From contig NC_068577.1 in the NCBI RefSeq assembly GCF_025698545.1, forward strand, positions 1,054,001 through 1,118,000: a stretch of 64,000 nt of DNA, written 5' to 3'. The stretch is from Gossypium raimondii (Eukaryota; Streptophyta; Magnoliopsida; Malvales; Malvaceae). The notes under the pieces are model-generated. The model worked only from the letters and a program-made list of their open reading frames with translations, searched no databases and was not told where the DNA came from. The position numbers and the translations under genes are program-made. This document shows, one piece after another, positions 22,671 to 33,367 of this stretch; the stretch's first letter is position 1; each line of letters starts with the position of its first letter.

Positions 22671-25600
22671 TCATTGCTCGAAGGTCGTCATTGTCCATGC
22701 AGGGGGTGACAATGGCGGAACAGCTGCTGCTTCATCAGCTGCATTAGTTTCAACTCCCAGCACCTTCCTAGCAGATGTTTGTTGCTGTCTGCTTCTACCA
22801 ATCTTTCTTGAAGTGTGAGTCGTGGGGGAAACGACTCTTGATGAGTTACTACTATCAATGGATGCTAAAAACTTGTCCTTTGAAATAGTAGTGGGGGCGT
22901 TAGCAATAACAGAGCTGAAGACACCGGACTCTCTTAGCCCCTGGATTATGGCCTGAGATAGCAAGAGAGCATTAATAGGAAGAGAAGAGGAACAGCCAGG
23001 GATGGGAAATTTGAAAACATAATCAAAGAGCAAAAACAAATTGAAAACATATTTTGAACTGTAAAGAGAATCTGAAGATCGTAAATTCCACACAGTTCCT
23101 AGACAATTAATGGTGAAAGTATTTGACAGGTCCCTCTATTATAGGGACTGGTTCAAATTAGTCCCTATACTTTTAAATGGATCAATTTAGTCCCGTACTA
23201 AGAATCAAATAAAGCCAAATTTTAGCAGATTTCAACATTTACTGTTTAAAAAATGTCATTTACTATTTAACAGAGTCAATATTTTTGAAGCTTTTATAGT
23301 TAAGCAAATGAAATATTTATTTGGAGTTCAACTGCAAATGGAAAAAAAAAAAGTTCATGTCATTTTCAAAACAATAAATGGTAATTCTGTTAAAATTTGG
23401 ACTTATTTGATTCTTTTTACTAGGACAAGAACTAAATTGATCCATTTAAATAGAGACTACTTTGAACTAGTTCCTATAATAGAGAGACCTGATACATACT
23501 TTCGCCAACAATTAATCCACTCAAGTAGCTAAATAGACAAGTTCCTAGTCTCACAACGCATACATCATTTCAAACTGAAATCTACATATGAATGCTTATA
23601 AAGGCAGTTTTGGTTTCATGTCATATATAATTTTCACAAATGTCGAATAATTGGCCTTACCATTGGAGCATATATGCGAGTTAAAATCCCCTTTCTCAAG
23701 AGTTTAAGCCTTAGGTCTTTGTCACCCCACACGACACGTTCACGATACCTACAATAACCAAAGCCAATATATTTCAACATCAGCACATCCACACACCATA
23801 TACAAGTCGAAAAGGACAATTAAAAAGAAAAAGACCCTCAATTGGATCATATACCAGTTAAGCATCTCTTCCTCTGTTTGTGTTGAAGCAATTATAAATG
23901 CCTGCAACAAATAACACTAACATTAGATAATCAAATAACAGTTAGAAGGAATTGATATCCAAAACAAGCAATAATACCAAGCACGATTATACATCAGAAG
24001 AGCAGTCTAACCATATAATGACATAAACCACAAATTCACCCCAAAACATCTGGTCCATGCTGGTAAAAGTACCATGGAGGCCTTTGTACTAGGAGTTGGG
24101 TAAATTAGTCCCTGTACATTAGATCAAAGAGCAAATTGATCCTCCTTTTAACAATTTCATCCATTTTTACTGTTAAAAATTGGTCACTGTATGTCAGAAT
24201 GAGGTACATGTGGCACGTCACGTGTAACTGTCTAGTTATTCTGTCAGCAATGACAATTTTTAACAGAAAAAATGGATGAAATTTTTAACAAATATGACTA
24301 GTTTGCTCTTCGTTCTAACGTACAGGGGCTAATTTGCCCATTTTTTAAGTCAAAGCGGCAAAATGCAATCTGACTCCTAATACAAGGGCTTCCATGGTTC
24401 TTTTACCAGTCCATGCTCTAAGAACAAGGGAAAAAAGGAAACAACTGGGCAACTCAGGATTCCATTAAATCAAGAACCAAAATGGTGCTCACTCAAGTCA
24501 TATAATGCTAACTACTTGGCTGTCCACTACCTCAGAGGAACATTACCATAACAGATGCATCAAAATATTGCCTTATGAATCGCTTGGGACCCTATCAAGC
24601 ATCACTCCTAATATTGCTCCCCGTTTTATCAATGTTAATTATTAAACTGATCTTCAATGCTTCTAGCAACCTAGATCCATGTCTATAATAGTCTTTCCTT
24701 TTATTTTAGGCTCTCCAAATTTCTCAAAGAAGAAAACAAATATGGATATCATGACCAAAAGTTCTTATTTCAATGGTAAACATCTAGTTCATATGTCCTG
24801 AGGCTTACTGCATTTCCCATATTCTAATACTTGCCACAACTCATAAATAGCAGTAGTAAAGCTATCAAGAGTGTATATATACAAAAATACAAAAATAATA
24901 GAAGGTACCAAACTTACAGCTCTATCAAATTCCAACATGAAGCATCTCTTGACATCATCCTTGGTAGGCTTGCAGCCACACCGGTCACGTCTAGATGTAA
25001 GGTCCGAAAATTTGGCATATGTGTAGTGTAGAACAGCAGCCTCCTCCAATTTGATTTCACTTGAAGGAAAAAATAGTTATGTTCAGAGCCATTTGTATGC
25101 ACACCGAAAATTATACAAATATAAGCAGTTACATTCTCACAAGTTACACAGTTTCAATTAAGATATGCTTATCCATGATAAGATGCCAACATAAAAATGC
25201 TCTCATTGCCAATGAACAAGCTGGCCCCATCCCCCAACACCAAGGCCCCAAACACTACCTTCCCCATCCTTCATGCTATATGCAAGTATAAGAATTTATG
25301 AGATATGTGCATTTTTGGTCAGGTTATCTGACCATGATTTTCTCAGAGTACAGAGAGTCATCATACTTTGGGGTTTTCATATAATTGTGCCATCTGTGAG
25401 CACCATTTGGACGAAGATGATCCTGAATGCGGGCAGCTGCTTTCCCATTCCCATAAGTCAAGAAATAATTTGGATTACCACGAGTTGATTCTTTATACAT
25501 GCCAAAGTATGTGTCCTTTGGTAGATGGTCATAGTTCTTCTTGAACATTGACACCTGTTGTATGAAAAGAAACGTAAGCCACTTATGAAACTCCAAATCT

Positions 25601-27621
25601 TAACTTCAGCCATTCAATTTACTGAACTAATGAAAACAACAAAAGAGGACAAGTGACAATTTACCTCAGTAAAAGGATCCTTGATATCATCTCGTTCAAC
25701 GCTGCTCTCCTAAACAAAAAGAAAGAAAAATTCCACTATCAAACATCAGAGACCAGCAATCTAAATGAAAAACAAGATATCAAATCATAACCGCCAGTTC
25801 CAAGCTCCCTTATTGATAACTTTTCTCATTAATCTATATACTGCCACTTACATAGTTAGGAAATATGACCATATCAACATTGCTAGGTACATTAAGTAGC
25901 AACTGCCTCAAAGAATATTCACTTGCACCAGCTGGGTGTATTAGCTCATCAGTATCAAGATGCAGTATCCACTCCATTCCAGCATCCTTATATTTCAGAA
26001 AGCAAAAGGGAAAGAACTTATCAGAATAAGCTCAAGAGCCGAGACTACTGTGCTAATAATTACAATCAACAAAACATTTCCATTCATGGAAATAGAATTG
26101 TTCATAGAGCATACCCTTGCCATGACAATGGCCATTTCCATATTGAGAGACTGCTTCACAAATAGTTCATAATTGCAAGGCTTGTAAAAGAAACTCGACA
26201 ACCATGTTTCATTCCAGATCCGGCTGATAACCACAGAAAAATGGAAAAAGAATAAAAATCAAGTAAACAAACTCTGATGGTAAAATAAAGAACAGAGAAA
26301 GGGAATTGTCCCTAGAGAAATGGAAAAGAAACAGAATGAAGTAAACACAAATGCATGCACAAAAATATAATGAAAGAAAGTATCAAATAAAGTCAAAACA
26401 AAGACAATTTATCAGCAGCAACCTCCACATTATAGCTAACAGGAAGAAATATTGAGACAAGACAACCATGCTCTCACTTAAGCTTTAGAATCTATGAGAT
26501 GTATTTCAGTCATAGAAGGGAAAAAGCTAATTGACCTTTTAGCCTGCTGCTCCTCAAGCTCTTTTGTTCTGTATACAACTTTTACTCCCTGAAGGGTAAA
26601 ATCATAACACATTCTATAAGCAATTCAGACCAACAACAACCACTGCTAAATCAAGTGGAATAGTTCTACTTATATATGAAAAAAAAACAGAGTAAAACTA
26701 ATTCAGAGGAGGCCAAAGACTTTGTAAACTCACGGGAAGAGACTCCAAAACTTTAGAAACATTAGGAGAAGCAGCATGCCCTTCCACAAAGAGGAAAAAG
26801 TTTGTGACACCAAGAACTCTATGATAAAACATCCATGGTAAAATCTGCTCCAAGCCAGCTGATGTACTTGTTGTAATACAAATCTGCCATTTCAAAAGCA
26901 AAATTGCTGAGTCTCATAAACAATCACTTCAGTTGCCTATAGAGGAAAAATCAGCTAAAAGAAACAAGGTATGGACTTGATTTAGGTCTTCCAAACATAA
27001 TGAATCTATGGGTAAAAACAATACTATTGTTTTGATCTAAAGTCCAGAAAACGGTACGGATCTAATCCCATATAACAAGATCTCAAGCTGAAACTACAGC
27101 AGTTAAGCAATATCCATCAAATATTAATTACCAGAACCAAGATAACATTTTGACTTTTTTTGTAAAAAAAAGTACAGCCAACAAAATAGATCACCATAAA
27201 AGCAAAGTTCAGATCATCCACAAAAAGGGGGGAGGGTTACCTTTGGCTTTAAATTAGCTTCAAAACCAAATTTCCAGTCCCCATAGTAAGGGAGAGAATG
27301 AGAAGAGGTACGACCGAGATTGATGCAATCCGAAGAAGAATGCGATTTGGGAGAGAGAGATGAGAAAGTCTCCATGCCAGGGAAGATCTCGTGGTGGGAC
27401 CCACGTGGTGCCCATCGGGAATAGGCGGCGGATGTGGCGATGGTGGGATCGGATACACCCCCTCCGCGCCACTGGAGGACGAAAGCTAAGGCAGCTAAAG
27501 AGAGAGGGAGGAGTGTTAAGAGGAGCAGGAGCTTAGAGACGAAGGATTGGGAGGAAGAGGAGGAAGCTGCCGTGGCGGACAGCAGCGGAGTAGAGCGGTG
27601 GTGATGGTGGTGGCTGGGCAT
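22671..27621 (-). CDS. KOB1: KOBITO1-type glycosyltransferase-like protein (539 aa, 11 exons)
   Basis: Exons (minus): 27621-27241, 26883-26734, 26588-26536, 26223-26115, 25986-25852, 25709-25665, 25554-25367, 25059-24918, 23901-23855, 23748-23661, 22952-22671. All introns are GT-AG, the phase is kept throughout, and the stop is TGA. The protein has a His-rich N-terminus (residues 4-8), one membrane anchor at about 31-49 (type II) and a luminal glycosyltransferase-like domain. Family landmarks are [37 protein letters not shown], a DTD motif at 242-244 within [18 protein letters not shown], and [16 protein letters not shown]. The Ser-rich, Gln-containing tail follows [15 protein letters not shown]. 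Length matches the Arabidopsis protein as I recall it (about 530 aa). Known mutants (kob1/eld1/abi8) affect cellulose deposition, cell elongation, and sugar and ABA responses; the exact reaction is not settled. The start is the first ATG of the open frame. Introns 8 and 10 hold MITEs. Confidence 0.95.
23112..23506. mobile_element. MITE in KOB1 intron 10, 395 bp
   Basis: The ends are GGTGAAAGTATTTGACAGG and, reverse complemented, GGCGAAAGTATGTATCAGG. The flanks are GACAATTAAT (23102-23111) and AACAATTAAT (23507-23516), a 10-bp target duplication with one mismatch. TIRs plus a 9-10 bp duplication point to a Mutator-like origin. Relatives are at 21371-21770 and 59918-60255. It is non-coding. Confidence 0.75.
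24062..24407. mobile_element. MITE of the GGTAAAAG family in KOB1 intron 8, 346 bp
   Basis: TIRs are GGTAAAAGTACCATGGAGGC and, from the right, GGTAAAAGAACCATGGAAGC. The flanking decamers GGTCCATGCT (24052-24061) and AGTCCATGCT (24408-24417) match at nine of ten positions. The interior is a near-palindrome with CATCCATTTTTACTGTTAAA and its inverse. Copies occur at 42695-43047 and 63301-63618, with partial ones at 28105-28218 and 49290-49615. Probably a Mutator-like MITE. Confidence 0.8.
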
Positions 27622-28104
27622 TGTGATGGTTATGGTGGAGACAGTAACAAATGAAGAGGGAGATCAAGGAAAGGACTTTTCAAGTGTAAAATAAAATCAA
27701 AAAATTTCCAAATATAATTTTTTTTTCAAATTAATTTCCAAATATTTTTATTAAAAAAAGGGTAAATTAATTAATATATATTAAATGAAAGAGTAAAATA
27801 GTTTTTCTATTAAAATTTCTATCAATTTTTAGCGATAATGCTAAACGTGATTAAGGAAACAATCCGACAATAACACGTGGTGTGTCAAGTGTACCATCAG
27901 CAATTATTAAAAATAAAATAAAAATACTAAAAGTAAACATTTAACTTTTTTTAATAATTATTTGATTTATAAAAATATTAAAAATTAATAAAATAGGACC
28001 TGTCTACTTGATTAATTAAAAATATCAACTCGATTAAGTAGATACATATGTGTACATGCAACATCTACTTTTACATCATCATGATATATAGTAGATATGA
28101 ATGA

Positions 28105-28218
28105 ATTTTTTAACAAAATGGAAAATTTGCTCTTTGATCTTTGATCTAACATATAATGATTAATTTGCTCATTCTTTGAATAGACTCGTACTACAGGAGC
28201 TTCCACAATACTTTTACC
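28105..28218. mobile_element. Partial MITE of the GGTAAAAG family
   Basis: Only the right part is present: TTTTTAACAAAATGGAAAAT, TTTGCTCTTTGATC, a GCTTCCACAATAC stretch and the terminal CTTTTACC. It matches the right halves of the copies at 24062-24407 and 63301-63618. The left half is missing or unrecognisable. Confidence 0.6.
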
Positions 28219-29219
28219 TCGGATTTGTCAATTTCGATTGAATCAATTATTATAGCCAAATCGGTTATTTAGTTTATTAAATGCATAATGACTTATTTGG
28301 CCCTCAAACTTTACAAAAAATGTTATTTTAGCCAACAATGTAAAATTTTTTTACATCTTTTAATCCTCAAACTTGCGTTATTTGTCAAATTACCTAAAAA
28401 TGAAAAAGATAAATCAGTTTTCCCATAAAACTCAAGTTTTTCTTATAAAATCCAAGTAATTCCATGTAAAATCCTAGGTTTTTCCCTTCTCTTTATTGAG
28501 AAAAAAAACTAAAATTAATTACGTATAATGATATAATATCATGTATATCCAAATAATTATAATAATAATCAAATCATTAAAATATATTGAAAACTATAAT
28601 ATTTTAAAAATATTAATAAAATCCTTAATCTATGAAATTTATATTTTGAGAAGTTATTTTTCAGAATACGTTTTTTAGAAGGTTAACTCCATTTTCATGT
28701 AGAGATGAAATAAAAAAATTTTACTTAAGAAGTAAAGATAAAATTATAGAATTTTGTAGAGGCCAAAGCTAAAAGCTTTGAATGGGCCAAAGTTAAAAAG
28801 GATTAGATTGTATTATTAATTTTTTGGAGGGGCCAAAAGTAATTTTTTTTCCATTCAATTAAGATCTAAAGACTCAAATGGAATGGTTTAATGTTTGAGA
28901 GGGTTCAAGAGATATTTTTCCCATTTACCAAAGAGGGCCAAGGCCCTTGCCTCCTAATTATGCCTTGTATTCATGGGTGCCGAGTTCTGAAAGATTTACT
29001 ACATCGTTAAATTTTTTGTCCCGTTGAAATTAAGGTATTTATTTTTGAAATGCGATCCAAATAAGGAGATGTTACTTAGAATGCAATGACATTGGAGTAT
29101 TCTCTTGTGTCTAAATTTCGCGGTAATATGAGAATAAATCTAGTTGATGATAGAATTATTCATCAATATATGGGTGAACTCCAAAATCTTTGACAATACC
29201 CTCGTAACCCTCAGTTACG

Positions 29220-29960
29220 ACCTATTTCTCTTTGTTACTCGTAAATAAAAAAGAGAGGGTGTGCAAGCCCAATCCTCTTGGAAAGGCCATACTTGGTGGG
29301 GTTGGAGGAGCTAGTGCTTCCGTATGAGAAACCAAGGGAAATTCTTCCCTTTGATCCCTTTTTCCACCACTAGAGAAATGCCTTCTCCTCTTATTAACCT
29401 CGGATTGTAGCCTCTCAGCTTGAGCAACCAAAACATCTTTAAAACTGTGTTCTCTAGGACAACACTCGGTTTACAACCGCCAAGAAGCAAGCACTCTCTA
29501 AAGGCAAAACAATACTTTCAGTAAAAAGAGTAACAAATTCAAGAACATAATGTCAGCAACGATTGGGCAAACTGTCACAAACTTACCAGGGTATTCCTTT
29601 AAAGCCTCATTTGAGCCACCTTAGTCACCAACAATTGAAGGTCTAGAGATTTGCGCTAAGCTTACATGACATTCTATTGGGACTTCCCTGAACATCATCC
29701 TAGCTAAAGGATTCTTACAACATATCAATCATCCATTTATGGGACTAGGCCACACTGGCAAATCAGAATGTTCCTTATAGTAGGGCAAATCATTTGGTAG
29801 TACGCCATTCAGACTTCTCTTTCATAGCAGAACCTTAAAAACTGATTTACTATTAGTAGCTCATCAATTCGTAAAGCTTATCCATACCTATTTTGCTCAA
29901 ATTACTTAACACCCTTAACATCCATAGCAAGAGCATAAGCATAGCGCTTAGAAGAAAGGA
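29220..29960 (-). pseudogene. Decayed minus-strand coding-like fragment, product unknown
   Basis: The minus-strand translation gives protein-like blocks: VAQAERLQSEVNKRRRHFSS near 29360-29430, and PSPINGWLICCKNPLARMMF with REVPIECHVSLAQI near 29655-29750. Stops and frame changes separate them. GC content is higher than in the flanks. I do not recognise the family; retroelement gag or a transposase-associated protein are possible, as is a fragment of a host gene. No splice-site arrangement rescues it. Confidence 0.35.
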
Positions 29961-30804
29961 GCATCCAGGTTGTGGGAAACGAAAACTCATCTTCTATCTT
30001 GACTCGAGCCAAATGGCGAAGCCACACCACCTTGTGTAACAAATTGACACATCCCTAAAGTCTAAGTGACAAGGCCCTTACACGATAACACCCAAAGCAG
30101 CCCCAAGCCTCTCCAGCGATCGAGCTCAGATGATCGATCACTACAATTACTCTAAATGAACTTCACCAGATATCTAAAAAAACCTTACCAATGGCTCTCA
30201 GCACTATCATTACTTCCATTGTCAAATCCTACGGACTAATAATTAAGGGTTTTTTCGACCATGTGTCTGTCCTTGATGTTCGGGTACAAAGGACCATAAT
30301 ATGCCAACCTCTTGAAGAACATTTTCAAACTAAAATCTAAAAAAATGTTACTATGCTATAATTATGCCTTATTCATTCATATTGTAGCACCTAATTACAA
30401 TATAACAACAACATTTTGATTGTTACATTAAAACTTAATAATATTAAACATGATACGTTTATAAAACATACGCACATAAAAGAACACATATAAAGGTGTT
30501 TTGAAATTTATATCTAAAACCAATTATACTAAACTATTAGGACAGCACATACATGATTATGAGCAAAAGCAAACTTGTGCAGCCAACTCGGAAACGTGGG
30601 AGAAAAGTAAAGGAAAGCTGCTGTGGATTGGTGACAGTGTGAGGCCGTTGTTTGTAAAGGAAGCAAGCGTGCTTTGGAAAGGCTGTGTATGTGCATACAT
30701 GATTACTAGCCTTTCACTATGAAGAACCAAAAAGTAGAAAATTATATAACACATAACAGTTTACAAGTAATTAAATTAACATCAAATATGGGTTAAATGC
30801 TTGA

Positions 30805-31200
30805 ATTTTACACATTTTTTTTTATATTGGGGTTTGAATTTGGTTTTAGTTTAAGTTAAGCTTTAAACTTGGTAATTGTTATTACATTGGGGTCTAGACT
30901 AGGTAATTGTTTCCACATGGGGCTTGAACGTTTTTTTGTCCAAATTAGGCCTAGAATTTGACAATTACTCTCACATTAGGGCATGAACATGATAATTGTT
31001 CTCACATTAAAGCCTGAACTTTAGGATTTTTAAGGATTAACCTAGACAAAAAAAGTTCAAGCTCTAATGTGGAAAAAATTGTTAAGTTCAAAGCAAACTT
31101 AGATAATAATAAAAAATCCAGACCCTAATGTGGGAATAATTGCTAAATTTAGAGATTAATTTAGATAAAAAAATTGAACCCAATATAAAAAAAGAGTAAA
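30805..31200. mobile_element. Foldback MITE, about 395 bp
   Basis: The left arm (TTTATATTGGGGTTTGAATT, then GGTAATTGTTATTACATTGG) matches the reverse complement of the right arm, which ends in CCCAATATAAAAAAAGAG. The arms make up most of the element, so it can form one long hairpin. Same family as 20050-20400. The target duplication was not determined. Confidence 0.6.
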
Positions 31201-31400
31201 AATGCAGTTCATTCCATACATAATTTCTTATATGATTGTTTAATTAAGATCAAGTACATCTTTCTTGATGTTAGGTCAAATTCTGCATAAGGTAATTTAA
31301 TTTGATTATTTTAGTTATTATATTTTTAAAAATTTGAAATTTCAGTTTTGATACAAACGGTAAAATTTAAATCTAACGGGTCAAATCTTGTTATTTTTAA

Positions 31401-31782
31401 AGGTATAATGACTTATTTAACGGGTCAAAATTTAATGCTTTTTAACTTTGTTGGTGTTGCATACACATGGATAACACGTCAAGATTTAATTAATTTTTAA
31501 AAATTTAAAAGTTCAAAAATTTATAAAAACTATTTTTAAAAATGAAAAATCATTAAAATTATTAAAAAATATAAAACATATTTTTAAATTTTAAAAAATA
31601 ATTAAATGTCAAAATGTCATCTACGTGGCAATCAACGTGTATATCACGTTAACAAAATTAACATACGTTAACTTATCCATCCATTTTGGGGTGATTTGAC
31701 AAAAAATGCAAGTTCAAGGGTTAAAAGGAGGGTTAAAATAACTTTTTTTGTAAAGTTGAGGACCAAAAAAGTCATTATGCCT
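31401..31782. mobile_element. MITE with AGG(T/C)ATAATGAC termini, 382 bp
   Basis: The left end AGGTATAATGACTTATTT pairs with the right end, whose reverse complement is AGGCATAATGACTTTTTTGG. Flanking TTTTAA occurs on both sides, a possible target duplication in low-complexity DNA. A diverged partial relative is at about 28285-28420 (AATGACTTATTTGGCCC). Confidence 0.55.
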
Positions 31783-31916
31783 TTTTAAAATCTTATATTG
31801 CAAACATTTTTTCATATATGTAATGTAAGGTATAAAGATTATAAGTGATAAAATTCAAGAAAATGAACTAAATCCACAACTTACGTTGTTAGCATAGTAC
31901 GAGACTAATAGTGAAT

Positions 31917-32295
31917 GATTAAAACATGTCATAAATCCCTATACTCTTCAAAAATTTGAAATTTAATACCTCTACCTTTTATTTTCAAGAGAATTTAGTC
32001 ATTTTACTTTTCAGATTTCAAAATCCATGTCCAAGTGCTAACATTGCTTCTTTTTTCTTTTTCTTTTTTTTTTTGTTAAATTTAGGTTCGCCATTTTTTA
32101 AGTTACATGGCTATCGAGGTTTTTTTTTTTTCAAAATGTCACCCCAATAAATTTAACGGAAAAAATAACAGTATTAACAATTAGACTTGAATTTTAAAAT
32201 CTAAAAAGTAAAGTGATTAAATTATTGGAAATAAAAGTACATGGACTAAATTCCAAATTTTCAAAGAGTATAAGAACTTATGACATATTTTAACC
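31917..32295. mobile_element. Foldback MITE upstream of the dirigent gene, about 379 bp
   Basis: The left end GATTAAAACATGTCATAAAT and the reverse complement of the right end (GGTTAAAATATGTCATAAGT) agree, followed by further matching sequence (TATACTCTT..AAAAATTTG). It lies about 230 bp upstream of the dirigent TATA box and may belong to its upstream promoter. The target duplication is not clear. Confidence 0.6.
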
Positions 32296-32522
32296 AAGTA
32301 GAATATAACCTAAAAGATTCAATTGCTACCATTTTGTTAAGATTAAAATTTCAAAATTAAAAAAGAATAGGATTAAACGGACCAAATTGGAGTACATGAA
32401 CCAAATCCGCTACTTAAAAATAATACAAGGACTAATAATAGAAATTGACCTTTGCATTATTTTGCTTCTTTTTGTGCTTAATTTTCCCAAAATAGGAAAA
32501 GGAACACAAGTTTTCATTACCT

Positions 32523-32530
32523 TATAAATA
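32523..32530 (+). promoter_or_regulatory. TATA box of the dirigent gene
   Basis: TATAAATA lies 54 bp upstream of the dirigent ATG, so transcription would start at roughly 32555 and give a leader of about 30 nt. No other TATA-like motif is as well placed. Confidence 0.7.
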
Positions 32531-32583
32531 CCCACTTTGGGAAGCTAATCACTATTCCATTGCAGCTGAAATCTGATCCAAAA

Positions 32584-33144
32584 ATGGCTTCCTTTGCTTC
32601 TCAAACTTTCCTCATCATCTTCACCCTCTTCTCACCTTTCTTCATTACAATCAATGGAGAATTCTCGATTCAATCCATTGTAACATCCACAAAACGCATG
32701 GAGAAAATGACCCATCTCCATTTCTATTTCCATGACACTATAAGTGGCAAACACCCAACAGCCATGCAAATCATCAAGCCACATAACAGGTCAGCAGGTG
32801 GTTTATTTGGTATCACTTTCATGGCAGATGATCCATTGACTGAAAAACCCAAGTCGAGTTCGAAACTCGTTGGGAGAGCTCAAGGGATTTACGCTTTGGC
32901 TTCTCAACATGATGTCGGATTGCTTATGGTCATGAATTTCGCTTTCTTTGAAGGAACTTACAATGGGAGTGCACTTAGCATCCTTGGAAGGAATGAAATT
33001 TTTCATGATGTTAGGGAAATGCCGGTTGTCGGAGGTACCGGAATTTTCCGGTTTGCTCGAGGCTATGCATTGGCTAAAACAGTTTGGTCTAACCAGAAAG
33101 GAGACGCTATAGTTGAATATAATGTTTCTGTTGTACACTATTGA
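32584..33144 (+). CDS. Dirigent protein (186 aa), secreted, intronless
   Basis: A single uninterrupted frame from ATG (32584, context AAAATGGCT) to TGA. Residues 1-27 form a hydrophobic signal peptide (MASFASQTFLIIFTLF...). The rest is the dirigent beta-barrel domain: THLHFYFHDTISG, then GRAQGIYALASQ, NFAFFEGTYNGSALSILGRN and the C-terminal GGTGIFRFARGYA. Dirigent proteins act in the apoplast and direct the stereochemistry of phenoxy-radical coupling, for lignans or, in cotton, gossypol-type terpenoids. Substrate cannot be told from this sequence; the form resembles DIR22-like members. Length and absence of introns are usual for the family. A non-ATG codon in frame at 32560 was not used as start because the ATG precedes a proper signal peptide. 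Its 3' end faces SCL3 with 223 bp between stop codons. Confidence 0.93.
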   Translation: MASFASQTFLIIFTLFSPFFITINGEFSIQSIVTSTKRMEKMTHLHFYFHDTISGKHPTAMQIIKPHNRSAGGLFGITFMADDPLTEKPKSSSKLVGRAQGIYALASQHDVGLLMVMNFAFFEGTYNGSALSILGRNEIFHDVREMPVVGGTGIFRFARGYALAKTVWSNQKGDAIVEYNVSVVHY

Positions 33145-33367
33145 ATAATTTATGCTATAGGTGCTTGTGAAATAGATGTCTACTTGTTTCACGGACCGAG
33201 ACTTTAATGTTACAACTTTATCTGTCAAGGAAATGAGACTTATATATGCTTGAACTTCAGTGGAACTTTTCATAAGAAGACTATGAGATTACAGAGAAAG
33301 AAAAAAACATGAAATTGTTTACAGAAACAAGCGCGCACACACAAAAATGGGTAAAAAGCTAAAAATA
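33145..33367. other. 223-bp convergent intergenic gap (shared 3' region)
   Basis: The dirigent stop (plus strand) and the SCL3 stop (minus strand) face each other across 223 bp. Typical plant 3' UTRs are 150-300 nt, so the two transcripts probably overlap. AT-rich stretches with AATAA-like words are present on both strands, but no single poly(A) signal stands out. Confidence 0.6.

Larger units (their letters stand above)
27622..32522. other. Intergenic region with MITEs and a decayed fragment; no gene
   Basis: No supportable exon is seen between KOB1 and the dirigent gene. Contents listed separately are a partial GGTAAAAG MITE (28105-28218), a GC-richer minus-strand coding-like remnant (29220-29960), and foldback MITEs at 30805-31200, 31401-31782 and 31917-32295. 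The remaining DNA is AT-rich without features. Confidence 0.6.

Noticed and set aside
22399..22698. 99-codon minus-strand frame overlapping the KOB1 stop
   Set aside because: It starts inside the last KOB1 exon in another frame and runs through the presumed 3' UTR. No family resemblance.
32560..32583. Upstream in-frame start for the dirigent gene
   Set aside because: The codon at 32560 is TTG, not ATG; the ATG at 32584 gives a normal signal peptide and fits the TATA position.
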